The notes under the pieces are model-generated. The model saw nothing but the letters and a program-made list of their open reading frames with translations, was not told the origin of the DNA and ran no database searches. Of a stretch of 42,128 nt of DNA, positions 23,086 through 33,500 are shown one piece after another (position 1 is the first letter of the stretch; every line of letters starts with the position of its first letter). The stretch lies in the NCBI GenBank assembly GCA_964619675.1, contig CAZUEO010000021.1, positions 1-42,128 of the forward strand, read 5' to 3'. The translations under genes were made by a program, and so were the position numbers. The DNA is from JAPLMW01 sp964619675 (lineage in GTDB: Bacteria; Planctomycetota; Phycisphaerae; Sedimentisphaerales; UBA12454).

Positions 23086-23286
23086 TTATTTGTTTGAACC
23101 GAGCATTTCTTTTATACGTTTTACGGACATACCCTCAATGATAAATGGCCTTCCGACTCGCCGGCGTCTCTTGGCGTTTTTACAGCTCATCAGGTGTCCT
23201 GCGTAGCTCTTATGAGCCTTGATTTTACCGCGGGCCGTCACTTTTACGCGTTTGGCTAAACCCTTATGTGTTTTCTGTTTAGGCAT
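23086..23286 (-). CDS. rpmI: 50S ribosomal protein L35
   Basis: This is a 66-residue ribosomal protein with the family's start MPKQKTHKGLAKR and HLMSCKNAKRRRR. The ATG at 23286 is used because the family begins with MPK and AAGG lies 9 bases upstream. An earlier in-frame start at 23304 would add six unlike residues. A promoter (23332-23360) lies 45 bases before it, so rpmI-rplT-pheS can be transcribed apart from thrS-infC. Confidence 0.96.
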   Translation of the reverse strand: MPKQKTHKGLAKRVKVTARGKIKAHKSYAGHLMSCKNAKRRRRVGRPFIIEGMSVKRIKEMLGSNK

Positions 23287-23331
23287 ATTTTTCAACCTTA
23301 ACACTTACTTTTTTAGGAAAATAACGACAGA

Positions 23332-23360
23332 ATCTTAACAGACCATCTTTGACGGGTCAA
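23332..23360 (-). promoter_or_regulatory. Putative internal promoter for rpmI-rplT-pheS
   Basis: Read on the minus strand, TTGACC (23360-23355), a 17-base spacer and TAAGAT (23337-23332) lie in the infC-rpmI gap. The -35 matches in five of six positions and the -10 in four. Transcription would begin about 40 bases before the rpmI ATG. Confidence 0.45.
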
Positions 23361-23397
23361 CAATTATTTAATACCGAGCCGGAATTTATCTGCCTGC

Positions 23398-23907
23398 CTA
23401 TTTCGGCAGCATAAGCATTGTCATTCTTCTGCCCGCCAGCACCGCCGGCCTGTCAACCTTTGCAACATCTTCAAGCTGTGCGATGATTTTGTCTATCAGC
23501 TCTTTGCCCTGTTCAAGGTGCAGCATTTCGCGCCCTCTGAACATCATAGTAATCTGAACTCGATGCCCTTTCTTAAAAAACTCGCGGGCATGGTTCAGTT
23601 TTGTTTCGCAATCGTGAGGGTCGATTTTAGGCCGAAAACGTATCTCCTTGACGGTTATGGTATGCTGCTTTTTGATATTTTCTTTTTCTTTTCTTTTCTG
23701 TTCGTACAGATATTTGCCGAAGTCCATAATTCTGCATACAGGCGGTTTGCCGTTGGGCGCTATCTCGACAAGGTCAAGTTCCGCCCCTTTGGCCAGTTCT
23801 ATCGCCTCGTTAATGGTTACTATGCCGATTTGTTTGTTCTCGGCGTCAACCAGACGAACAGGGCTTACTCTGATTTGTTCGTTAATCCTGAGTTTCAGCT
23901 TTGCGAT
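23398..23907 (-). CDS. infC: Translation initiation factor IF-3, AUC start
   Basis: IF-3 binds the 30S subunit, blocks premature 50S joining and checks the start codon. The protein has 169 residues: the N-domain (INEQIRVSPVRLVD...EIAPNGKPPVCRIMDFGKY), the lysine-rich linker and the C-domain (KEIRFRPKIDPHD...MMFRGREM). No ATG, GTG or TTG lies at the true 5' end; the first ATG (23727) would cut away half of the N-domain. The frame opens after a TGA at 23913, and ATC at 23907 stands 6 bases after AAAGGA (23914-23919). An AUC start is therefore the best reading, parallel to the AUU start of E. coli infC, which allows IF-3 to limit its own synthesis. The distance to thrS is 34 bases. Confidence 0.92.
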   Translation of the reverse strand: MAKLKLRINEQIRVSPVRLVDAENKQIGIVTINEAIELAKGAELDLVEIAPNGKPPVCRIMDFGKYLYEQKRKEKENIKKQHTITVKEIRFRPKIDPHDCETKLNHAREFFKKGHRVQITMMFRGREMLHLEQGKELIDKIIAQLEDVAKVDRPAVLAGRRMTMLMLPK

Positions 23908-23941
23908 TTTTCATCCTTTCCATTTTAAATAATCAATTAAA

Positions 23942-25858
23942 TTATATATTCAAATCTCTCTTTTTATCCCCGATTTTCTTTTTTGCTTCGGTGATAAACG
24001 CATCGACCTGTAATGTTTTTGTATCCTTGCTGCCGCGAATCCTGACATTAACACTATCGCTTTGTGCCTCTATTGGTCCTACTATGAGCATATAAGGTAT
24101 TTTTTCATTATGAGCACCGAGAATTTTTGCGCCGATTTTTTCATCGGAAATATCTATGCTGCATCTCAAACCCGCCGATTTCAGCTTTGAAAGCAGCTGC
24201 CTGGCATAATCGTTTGTCTTTTCGCTGATAGTCAGAATTCTCATCTGCTGTGGTGCAAGCCACAAAGGCATTTCGCCGCCGTAATGCTCGATAAGAATCC
24301 CTATAAACCGCTCGAATGAGCCTAAAATTGCCCTGTGAATCATAACGGGAGTTTTTTCAGTATTGTCCCTGTCGGTATAAACCAGCTCAAATCTTTGCGG
24401 CATTGAAAAATCAAGCTGAATTGTGCCTAACTGCCACGTTCGTTTGAGACAATCTGAAATATGAAAATCAATCTTAGGCCCGTAAAAAGCCCCATCGCCT
24501 TCGTTTATCTGGTACTGCAGATTTTTCTTTTCAAGCGCATTTTTCAAAGCCGTCGTGGATATTTCCCAGATTTCATCTGAGCCGATATGATTTAGCGGCT
24601 TGGTGGAAAGCTCAATATGGATATCTTCAAACCCAAAAGCTGAGTATATTTCAAATACAAGATTTATGACACCTACGACTTCATCTTCAATCTGCTCCGG
24701 CACGCAGAATATATGCGCATCGTCCTGGGTAAATTGCCTTACTCTTACCAGCCCGTGCATCACGCCGCTTGCTTCATGGCGGTGAACAAGCCCCAGCTCC
24801 GCAACACGCATCGGAAATTCCCTATACGAATGCTGCCTGTTCTTATATACAAGACACCCTCCCGGGCAGTTCATCGGCTTTACCGCGTATTCGATGTCGT
24901 CAATATTCGTAAAATACATATTTTCCTTATAATGATCCCAGTGCCCGCTTAATTTCCAGAGCCGCTGATTAAGAATTATAGGCGTTTTTATTTCCTCATA
25001 ATCGTATTTCCTGTGAATGCTCCGCCAGAAATCGGTAATCTCATTCCATATTATCATTCCTTTCGGATGAAAGAACGCAAAGCCCGGCCCTTCCTCATGA
25101 AAACTGAACAAATCAAGCTGTTTGCCGAGCACGCGATGGTCGCGTTTCTTTGCCTCTTCGAGCATTTGCAGGTATTCGTCAAGCTCTTTTTTTGTTCTCC
25201 AGTTTGTGCCGTAAACTCTCTGCAGCATCTTTTGCGTCGGGTCGCCGTGCCAGTAGGCCCCTGCCACCGACCTAATCTTGAAACTGCCGACCTTGCCGGT
25301 GCTCGGCACGTGCGGCCCCCTGCACAAATCTTCAAAGCCCTGCCCGTGCGAATAAAAACTTATGGTATCACCCTGCGCACGGTTTATATTGTCGATTTTG
25401 TATTTGCTGACCGCTACGTGAAGTATCGCCTGCTCTCTGCTCATTTCCTTACGGATAAAAGGCAGATTTTGCGACACAATCTCTGTCATCTTGTTTTCTA
25501 TTCTCGCGAAATCTTCAGGCCTGATAGTCTCGTCGAGGTCGATATCGTAATAAAAGCCGTCTTCAACGGTCGGCCCGTAAACCAACTCAGCCTTCGGCCA
25601 GATGCTGCATATCGCCTCAGCCATAACGTGTGCGCAGCTATGCCGCATTATTTCCAGACCTTCTTTACTATCCGCTGTTATGACCTGAAAAGCTACCTCT
25701 CCCCTTACAGAAGTGCTTAAATCAGCCGCCTGACCGTTTATCCTGACCGCCACTGCGTCGCGGGCAAGTTTTGAGCCTATTTTCTCAGCTATCTGCCCTG
25801 CTGTCAGACCATCCTGAACTTCTAATACCTTGCCGTCAGGCAGCGTTATTTTTGTCAT
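23942..25858 (-). CDS. thrS: Threonyl-tRNA synthetase
   Basis: This 638-residue class II synthetase has the TGS domain (about 1-62), the editing/SAD domain (about 65-225, HSCAHVMAEAI), the catalytic core with motif 1, the zinc Cys in MNCPGGCLVYK (about 335) and motif 2 (RVAELGLVHRHEASGVMHGLVRVRQF, split here for length), motif 3 (HRAILGSFERFIGILIEHY), and a C-terminal anticodon domain (RILTISEKTNDYA...). Length is normal. It is the first gene of the translation cluster and has its own promoter about 90 bases upstream (25946-25973). The leader shows no clear T-box. Confidence 0.97.
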   Translation of the reverse strand: MTKITLPDGKVLEVQDGLTAGQIAEKIGSKLARDAVAVRINGQAADLSTSVRGEVAFQVITADSKEGLEIMRHSCAHVMAEAICSIWPKAELVYGPTVEDGFYYDIDLDETIRPEDFARIENKMTEIVSQNLPFIRKEMSREQAILHVAVSKYKIDNINRAQGDTISFYSHGQGFEDLCRGPHVPSTGKVGSFKIRSVAGAYWHGDPTQKMLQRVYGTNWRTKKELDEYLQMLEEAKKRDHRVLGKQLDLFSFHEEGPGFAFFHPKGMIIWNEITDFWRSIHRKYDYEEIKTPIILNQRLWKLSGHWDHYKENMYFTNIDDIEYAVKPMNCPGGCLVYKNRQHSYREFPMRVAELGLVHRHEASGVMHGLVRVRQFTQDDAHIFCVPEQIEDEVVGVINLVFEIYSAFGFEDIHIELSTKPLNHIGSDEIWEISTTALKNALEKKNLQYQINEGDGAFYGPKIDFHISDCLKRTWQLGTIQLDFSMPQRFELVYTDRDNTEKTPVMIHRAILGSFERFIGILIEHYGGEMPLWLAPQQMRILTISEKTNDYARQLLSKLKSAGLRCSIDISDEKIGAKILGAHNEKIPYMLIVGPIEAQSDSVNVRIRGSKDTKTLQVDAFITEAKKKIGDKKRDLNI

Positions 25859-25945
25859 CGACTATTCCGGCCCTTAAACCTCAAAATAAATTACTTAACT
25901 ATCCAGAACAATATGAACTTGCCCGCCCCATGCGGACAAATAACC

Positions 25946-25973
25946 AATATATCTTATCGGTAAAATTTGTCAA
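25946..25973 (-). promoter_or_regulatory. thrS operon promoter
   Basis: On the minus strand, a perfect TTGACA (25973-25968), a 16-base spacer and TATATT (25951-25946, five of six) lie upstream of thrS. The start site falls near 25940, which leaves a leader of about 80 bases. Confidence 0.65.
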
Positions 25974-25992
25974 GTAATGACAACAAAAAGAT

Positions 25993-26634
25993 TTAGTTAA
26001 ATAAATCAATAATATCCCGAGGCTCATCAACTATCGTATCTGCTCCATTTTGCCTAAGCTCCTCAGTACTGCGGAATCCCCAGCTTACTCCTACGGCTTT
26101 TATACCTGCTGCTTTTGCCGTTTGCATATCAATATTGCTGTCGCCAATAAAGACTGTTTCTGTTGGTTTAACTTTAAATTTATCAATTATTTGCAATGCA
26201 TGGCTCGGGTCGGGTTTCACAATTGCCGAGTCTGTAGCACCTGTTACTATACCAAAACCATCAAAAAAATGCCCTACGATTCGCTCTGCCGTATTTTGGT
26301 CTTTATTCGTAAGAACGGCCAGTTTAACTCCCTTTTGCGAAAGTTCAGCCACAATCTGGGGCAGTCCTTTATATGGTCTTACCTTATTCAGGCAGATTTG
26401 GGCGTATTTTTCACGCATTTTTTCAAGTACTTTATCGACAAGGTATTGTTTATCAGGCTCAAGTGCCCTGCTGATTAATGTTCTCGTGCCTTCGCCGACC
26501 ATTTTTCGAAACGCCTGTAAATCCCTGCGAGGCTGGCCGAAAATTTCTAACACGTAATTTGTTGCATCTGCCAAATCACCCAGCGAATCGACTAATGTCC
26601 CGTCAAGGTCAAATATTGCCGCTTTATACCTCAT
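25993..26634 (-). CDS. HAD-family phosphatase, phosphoglycolate-phosphatase-like
   Basis: This 213-residue HAD hydrolase has motif I FDLDGTLVDS at the N terminus, a helical cap, motif II VLTNKDQN (Thr), motif III lysine in VKPDPSHAL and motif IV FIGDSNIDMQTAKAAG. It is the Gph subfamily, which removes phosphate from 2-phosphoglycolate or related small esters; the true substrate cannot be read from sequence. ATG 26634 is chosen because the family begins MRYKAAIFDLDG and a promoter (26661-26689) overlaps the longer frame that starts at 26673. The gene is monocistronic, 134 bases upstream of thrS on the same strand. Confidence 0.88.
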   Translation of the reverse strand: MRYKAAIFDLDGTLVDSLGDLADATNYVLEIFGQPRRDLQAFRKMVGEGTRTLISRALEPDKQYLVDKVLEKMREKYAQICLNKVRPYKGLPQIVAELSQKGVKLAVLTNKDQNTAERIVGHFFDGFGIVTGATDSAIVKPDPSHALQIIDKFKVKPTETVFIGDSNIDMQTAKAAGIKAVGVSWGFRSTEELRQNGADTIVDEPRDIIDLFN

Positions 26635-26660
26635 TTTACACCCATAACCCGTATTTTTAG

Positions 26661-26689
26661 AGTCTATCGGCAAATTGCTCTCGCGTCAA
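26661..26689 (-). promoter_or_regulatory. Promoter of the HAD phosphatase gene
   Basis: On the minus strand, TTGACG (26689-26684), a 17-base spacer and TAGACT (26666-26661) match the -35 in five of six and the -10 in four. The start site would fall near 26654, about 20 bases before the ATG at 26634. This rules out the earlier in-frame ATG at 26673. Confidence 0.5.
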
Positions 26690-26732
26690 TAAAAACAAAA
26701 CAGGATTTATTGTATCTGTAATTATTTAAGGC

Positions 26733-26761
26733 TTGTCAATGTTTTTTTAATGTGCTATAAT
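26733..26761 (+). promoter_or_regulatory. Promoter of the FHA gene
   Basis: TTGTCA at 26733-26738, a 17-base spacer and a perfect TATAAT at 26756-26761. The start site would be near 26768, giving a leader of about 47 bases before the ATG at 26815, which has AAAGGCAG in front of it. Confidence 0.65.
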
Positions 26762-26814
26762 ATAATTGTAGTATGAACTAATCATTTTACGACTGCAGCC
26801 TGAAAGGCAGCGAA

Positions 26815-27216
26815 ATGAACATTTCGCTTATATTGCTGAAGAAAGACGGCACAAAAAAGGTTTTTCCAGTTTGCGACAAAGCCGCGATATTGGGTCGCAG
26901 GCCTGATTGTGACCTGTGTATCCCCCTACAGGTGGTTTCACGCAGGCATTGTCAGTTGAGTCAGGAAGGAAATGCTCTGAAGGTTCGCGACCTCAGTTCG
27001 AGCAATGGCACATTCCTAAACGGTCGCAAGGTCGAAGATGAAACGGATGTCAAGCCTGGCGATAATCTTCAGGTAGGCCCATTAACGTTTGCGATTCAGA
27101 TTGATGGGCAGCCTGCAAAAGTTTCCGCACCTGACATCGCGATGATTCAGCCGACCCCTGACATTTCCCAGGCGGACCCCGACGATATGAATCGCAGCGG
27201 CACCTTCACCGGCTGA
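26815..27216 (+). CDS. FHA-domain protein
   Basis: This 133-residue protein is a single forkhead-associated domain (about residues 5-100) with GRRPDCDL, VSRRHCQL and SSNGTFLNG, the residues that hold phosphothreonine. A low-complexity tail (about 101-133) follows. It probably binds a Thr-phosphorylated partner of a Ser/Thr kinase, which is not encoded nearby. It has its own promoter and a ribosome site. It lies alone between opposite-strand genes. Confidence 0.9.
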   Translation: MNISLILLKKDGTKKVFPVCDKAAILGRRPDCDLCIPLQVVSRRHCQLSQEGNALKVRDLSSSNGTFLNGRKVEDETDVKPGDNLQVGPLTFAIQIDGQPAKVSAPDIAMIQPTPDISQADPDDMNRSGTFTG

Positions 27217-27225
27217 AAGATTTTA

Positions 27226-27275
27226 TTTAGCCGTCATTCTTAATGTATTGGTTTAGCCGTCGCCGGGACGGCGAC
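27226..27275. repeat. TTTAGCCGTC repeats including palindrome copy B
   Basis: TTTAGCCGTC occurs at 27226-27235 and again at 27252-27261. The second is part of a 25-base element (27251-27275) identical to 22679-22703 except for one loop base: GTTTAGCC, then GTCGCCG (27259-27265) and CGGCGAC (27269-27275). It lies between the FHA gene and tRNA-Val. Confidence 0.75.
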
Positions 27276-27315
27276 GCTTCTGGTGTCTCTTTGTCTCCTC
27301 GCTTTCCCGCGCTAA

Positions 27316-27389
27316 TGGGCGGTACAGGACTTGAACCTGTGGCCTCCTGCTTGTAAGGCAGGCGCTCTATCCAGCTGAGCTAACCGCCC
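27316..27389 (-). tRNA. tRNA-Val (anticodon TAC)
   Basis: The 74-base cloverleaf has acceptor GGGCGGT/ACCGCCC, D arm TTAGCTCAGCTGGATAGAGC, anticodon stem CCTGC/GCAGG with loop CTTACAA, and T arm ACAGG/CCTGT. The anticodon TAC reads valine codons. CCA is not encoded. Confidence 0.97.
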
Positions 27390-27544
27390 CGATGAGCAAT
27401 TCAGGATATGTTTACAGACAGTCTATGTCAAGGAGAAAAGGAATTAGGGCTGCAGACGAACTACCTGCCGTTATAGTCTTTATCCAAACACGGCACATTT
27501 AGCCTTGCTGCAAAGTTCTCAATATTGATTGTTATGCCTTGGTC

Positions 27545-30500
27545 CTATTTAAGCCAGTGCTCTATAAATATCCAAAGGTCTTTACCGTCCACCACACCAT
27601 CGGGATAAAAATCGCATTCTGCGCGGATAGCATCCTCGTATTCATAGCCGTACACAAGCTCCTGAATTTCTGATTGTGACAGTGCGACGTTGTATATGCG
27701 CAGGTCATCAATCAATCCGTCAAACGGCTTGCCGGGCACATCTGCAGGCTGGTTTCCAATCGCAACCTTAACATTGTTGTTGGCGTCGAGGACGCCGCTT
27801 TTGGCCCTGCTTCCGACCGGTATGCCGTCTTTATATAGCTTCATTGTGCTGCCGTCCCACGTTGCCGCGATGTGTGTCCAGATTTCCGGTATCAGGTATC
27901 CTGAGGAGGGGATAAGCATTTCTGTCGTACCGTTGCACTTCAGGTAGAAGCACGGCTTGATACTGCCGCTGAAAATAGTGCTTAGCGCCCAATAATGGCT
28001 GTTTACGGCATCTGAGGCGGTCTTGGATATAATACGGGCGTCCATAACATCGAAGTCGTCTGCATATATCCAGGCCGCGATAGTAATATGACCATCGCCG
28101 CCGGTAACGTCGAACGTGCCTGCTGAGACCCGGCCGTCGGTGCCGTCCAGCTCGACCGCATTGTTTATCAGACCGCCGACAAAGCAGGCGCCGTCTTCCA
28201 GCGTTCCGTTATGATTGTTGCCTGACGAATCGTATGCAGTTATGCCTTCGCTCTCATTGAATTTCCAGTGAGCGACGATGGCCGGGCCGAGTATCCGTCT
28301 TCGCCAGCTTTGGCCGAATATCGCAAAGTCAGCAAAATCCACATCAAGGTCATTATTAAGGTCGCACATAAAATCGCATTGGTCATAGTCAGACAAATTG
28401 CTTTCTACAAAATACAGCGGTATTCCTGTGCCGTCCGACAGTCCTGCCAGTCCTGTCGTGCTGCCGATGTTCAGCCATGTCAGGCGGATTTTGCCGTCAA
28501 ACCACATCTCAATCTGGAAGCTGTTCAAACTGCCGAGGCTGTAGTCAGGAACATTCTCAAACGTTACTACAATCTTGTCGGCAAGCATTTTGAATGAAAT
28601 CTGGCCGCCTGCCTCGGGGTTCAAATCATCGAACAGAGCCGATATTCGCGGCAGCGAGAAATGTTGTTCGAGACTTTCAAGATATGACGTATCGCCTGAT
28701 ACAAAAGATATATAACCGTTGCTGCCGATGTAAAACCTGTCATATTCTTTGCCGTACAATGACACAGACATACCGTTCAAATCCACGATTTCGTAATCGT
28801 CATCGCCCAGCGACACTGTTGTTGAGCCGTTGGGGTCTTCAGGAAAATCTGTGACTTGCTCACGGCAGACTAAACGGTAATATCCAGAACCGTCCGGCTT
28901 GAATAGTATGCTGGTGCTGTCCATATCGTTTGCGTAGGGGTCGTTGGGATCCCAGGGGTCGTTTGGCTCGAATAATTCCGTGAACCAATCGCGCGGCAGC
29001 AGGTTAACCCTTATGGGAATAGCCAGCTCAGGCGTGAATGGGTCATTTGAATAGACTGTTATTTCGCCCTCATACATACCAGGCGGCTGATTGCCATCAA
29101 ATATGATGTTGACATCCTGTGAACCTTCTGAGCTGACAAGGCCCAAGTCCGGCTCAAATCTGAGCCACGAGGCCGGTTTGACTGTTAGCATTGCCCTGTG
29201 CAGATTCATTCTGCCGTTTGAAACGCACAGCCCCGGCAGAGTCGTATCCACATTTTGCAATAGAAGGTCTTTTACCTCATCATATTCCAGTCGCGGGTCC
29301 ACTGATAACAGGAGCGCGCAGGCCCCGGCCACGTGCGGCGTAGCCATTGAAGTTCCCGATAGTAACCTGTATCCGCTGCCGGGCGAGCAACTGAGGATAT
29401 CAGTTCCCGGAGCGCCGAGGTCAACTGTTACAGGACCATAGTTAGAGAATGACGACCTGGCGTCATATTTATCCGTAGCCATAACCGAGATAATATTTTC
29501 GCTGTCGTAGCTCGATGGATAGTGAGGATATACATCGTTATTAAGGTTATCATTTCCAGCCGATGCGATAAATAGTATTCCTGCATCACCCGCGGCATCT
29601 ATGGCATCTTTAAGCGCCTGGTCATACGCTCCTCCACCCCAGGAGTTGCTCATTACTCTGGCGTCCATTTCCGTCGCATACTGGACACTTAAAATAGCAT
29701 TTGCGGTAGTACCGCTGCCGACGGCAGGCAGAAACTTAACGGCCATTATCTTTAATGACCAGCAAACACCCGTAACGCCCAGCGCATTGTCGCCGACGGC
29801 GCCTATTGTGCCGGCACAGTGTGTGCCGTGATAATGGTCATCCATAGGATTACCGTCGTTATTTACGAAGTCATAACCATAGATGTCATCAATGTATCCA
29901 TTGCCATCGTCGTCAACGCCCGGCGTGCCGTTAAATTCCGCTTCGTTTACCCACATATTGTCCGCCAGGTCGGGATGCGTATAATCAACGCCTGTATCTA
30001 TTACTGCTACCACGATGCTGCCTGTTCCCGTAGCAATGTCCCAGGCCTCAGGAGCGTTGATGTCGGCGCCCGGCGTTCCGCCGTTCTGACCCGTGTTGTG
30101 CATACCCCATAACTCGCTAAATCTCACATCGTTCGGAATGGTGATTAAGGCCTTATATTCATAGTTTGGCTGTGCATATAGAATCGTGGTGTCACTGCTA
30201 AGCGCAGCCAGTGCCTCTTTAACAGTAACTCCTTCCGGCAGCTTTACCAGACTCAATCCGGGAACTATTTTGAATTGTTGTTTCTCTTGTGCCTCTGCCC
30301 CCAGTGCGGCGCTTATGAGCAGGCCTCTCTTTTGACTTGTCGGTAAAAAGCTATTGGCATCCGGTGCAAAACGCACCAGCAATTCTCCTTCCACATAAGG
30401 CTCATCTTCGGGAACTGAAAAGTCGTGCTCCTGCAGCGAAGATACATACTCTTCATCGAGTTCGAGCATCAGCGGCTCGCCGGTTTCTTCTTTCGGGGGC

Positions 30501-33500
30501 GCGTAGTTAAGGCCGGTGCCGACAAGGCTAAACTCCAGACCGGCGTCGCCGGTATTGCCGATGGTCAGCTTGTCAGTGAAGTCCTGGCCCTGATGCGTTG
30601 TAGCGTCATATAGATGCGGGTTAGTCCATATTTTGGGGTCGGTGCGTACATTTAGTATTACCTTACGATAGTGTGTTTTTCCCGTTGTTGCGTTGGCAAA
30701 GACAAGGTTCACATCATATATACCTTTAGGCAGCAGGGTTGCATTGTGATTTGGCCGGACATCAACGGTTATCGAATAGCCGGCAGGGAGATTGCCTCCT
30801 GTTGGTACGATATCCAGCCAGCTTGGCCCCACTACCGTCCAGCTGACCTGAAGGGGGCCGGCATTGTTCAGTTGATAGCCGGCCGATGATGGAACGAAGG
30901 GCCCGCCGGGATGACCGGAAAATGTGAAGTTAACATCAGGCACAATCTCCAGATAATCAGAGATTCCAGTACCGTTCAATGACACCATTACTTTAGATTC
31001 GTCACTGTCATTGCTTTTGATAACCACCGACGCATTGTATTCTTTGAGTTCTGTCGGCTCAAAAATAACGTTAAAAGTGATATTATCGCCCGGCGGTATT
31101 ACCGTAGGCAGCGATGGGACGTCAGTCAATGTAAATCCTGCCGCTGCCGTACCTTGTCCAACAAGCCATGCTGCTGCATTGTGGAACAGCAGCACTACAT
31201 CCCCTGTCCAACTGCCGGTATCAAATGCATAAATGTTTATACCCACCACATTCTCATTTCGCGTCGCAACCAGTGGCGTGCCATTATTCCAGCTGGCAAC
31301 CCAGATAGCCTGCGGTTTCAAAGTTACGCCGACAGGCACCGAGTCTGTCAGTGTCATAATCCCTGCCATAATCGGATGAGTGTTATCAAAATTCCCCAGA
31401 CTATGGGCAAAGTATTCAGCGGGACCGTGACCAAATGGCTCGTAGTCTCCGGTTACAAATCGTCCTGCAAGCTCCCAGCCGGCTCCTGTAGCAAAGCTTG
31501 CCACAGATTCGATGACCTTGCCGCCGCCATCGACATAGTCAGCCAGCACATTGCCGGTCTGAACGGCACTATAGAATGGGTAGTTGGACATCACCACTAC
31601 GACATCGTAATTGCTTAACTGAGCCAAGGTCGGCACAGCCGACTTTGCATCGAAGTAACCGACACTATTGATGTCAGGAAATGCCGCCAGCCCTATGCGC
31701 AGGATGGTGGGGTCAGCTCCGCTGGCAAGCAGCAGAACATCAACCTTGTCACTAAGCATTTTGTATCCTGCCGGAACTACAAGCTGCGATTCAGCCTTTG
31801 CGTAGCCGGCCCGGTCAGCAGGAGTATAATAATCGCCTGACTTTGGCGAACCGGCTTCTACGGCAGGCAGGGTAATCGATAAATCAGATGTCCCATATGC
31901 AGGCTGCACGCCGCTGAGGTTAATATCCGTAACATTAAGGTCATAGGTCGGGTCTGTGTTGGTTATAGTAATCTGCTCGGTTCGCGACAGACCAATGATA
32001 ACCTGACCCAAAGGCATATTCAGGTCGTCTGCAGGCGGAATTGTATCGGTTACATCCAATTCGCCGGGAATGGCGATGACCTTCAGTGTTGCTTGTCGTG
32101 TTTGAACAAAGCCGCTGGTAACATTCCTAAACATTATCATTTCATTATAATCGCCTGGCGGCAAAGCATTTGCCTCGGCATTGAGGGAAACTGTAACTAT
32201 ATTGGTTTCGGAGGGCAGGAACGTACCGCAGTTCGGCTCGACGCTAAGCCAGGATGCCATTATGGCTGCGGCCCAGTTAATAGAGCTGGCGCCTGTATTG
32301 GTAAGTGTATAATCCTTGCCGGCCGGTGTAAAAGGACCGCCCTGGTAGCCTGAGGAATCAATCCCTTCCGCCGGCGTAATCGACAAATCGTCTGCCAGTT
32401 GGCCAATCAGTTCAATGTCATCAACAAACCAATCGTCGTAAGCACCCGCGGTGCCAATACTTAGGAACCTGACCCTGAATCCCGCGTGCAAAGCTGCCAT
32501 CGGCAGGTTAACTTCGGACTGAACGTAGCTTGTCATATTCGAACCGCTGCCGAGCTGGCGCTCCAGCTCTACCCAAGTCGAACCGTTCCAGTATTCAATT
32601 ATCAGGTCGTCTCCTGTGTCGGGGCTTTCGCCGCCTCCTGTTTGCTCGTACCAGTACTTTAGCTGTGCTGAATCGTATACCGACAGGTCCAGTATTTTCG
32701 ACTCAACAGCGTCTCCGCCGCCGGGGTTGCCGTTTAAACGAAGCGAATATGGTGGTGAAGGCTCTTCAAGACCCACATTATCAATTGTTGGTACACTTAT
32801 CTGGCTAATCCACTTGCTCGTATCCAACGTCGTACTTGGAAAGCTGTCGGAGAATATCACCCCACTACTGTGGATAGGGGTAACTTCCAATTCAACCGGC
32901 CGATTCTGAACTATCCCGCTGGTCAGGTTAGTGAAAGTTACCTCGGCGGTATGTGTACCCACACCCAGCCAGACTGCATTCGAGTTTATGCTTACCTGTA
33001 CGAAATTGACGTCATTTGCCCCTGCCAGCGTACCGCAGTTCGGCTCAACACTAAGCCAGGATGCCGTTACAACTGCGGTCCAGTTAATAGGATCGGCGCC
33101 TGTATTGGTAAGCGTATAATCTTTGCCGGCTGGTGTAAAAGGACCGCCCTGGTAGCCTGAGGAGGCAAATCCTTCCACTGGTGTAATGTCGAGGTCGATC
33201 GTCAACTCGCTATTCAGAGATATATCGTCGATATTCCAGCCGGGGTATGTTATTGCGCCGTCGGTAGGCCCCATTACCCAGCGGATATAAACTGTTGGCT
33301 GATTGTCAGCTACTGCTGAAATGTCGTATGTGCATTTAATCCAGCTACTATCGCATATAGTGCTTGTGGTGTTATTCCAAACCGTGGTCCAAATGCCATC
33401 GCCATGGCTGACATCCACTGTTGCGTGGTCATGGGCGCTGCTTTCAACGCCGAGCCACCGCCAAAAGCTGAGAGCTACATTTTCATAGCCGCTGCAGTTT

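Noticed and set aside
23398..23727. Short infC starting at the first ATG
   Set aside because: It would lose most of the IF-3 N-domain, whose sequence is intact upstream to an AUC with a good ribosome site.
26634..26673. Longer HAD phosphatase start at 26673
   Set aside because: The extra codons overlap a -10 box and do not resemble the family N terminus.
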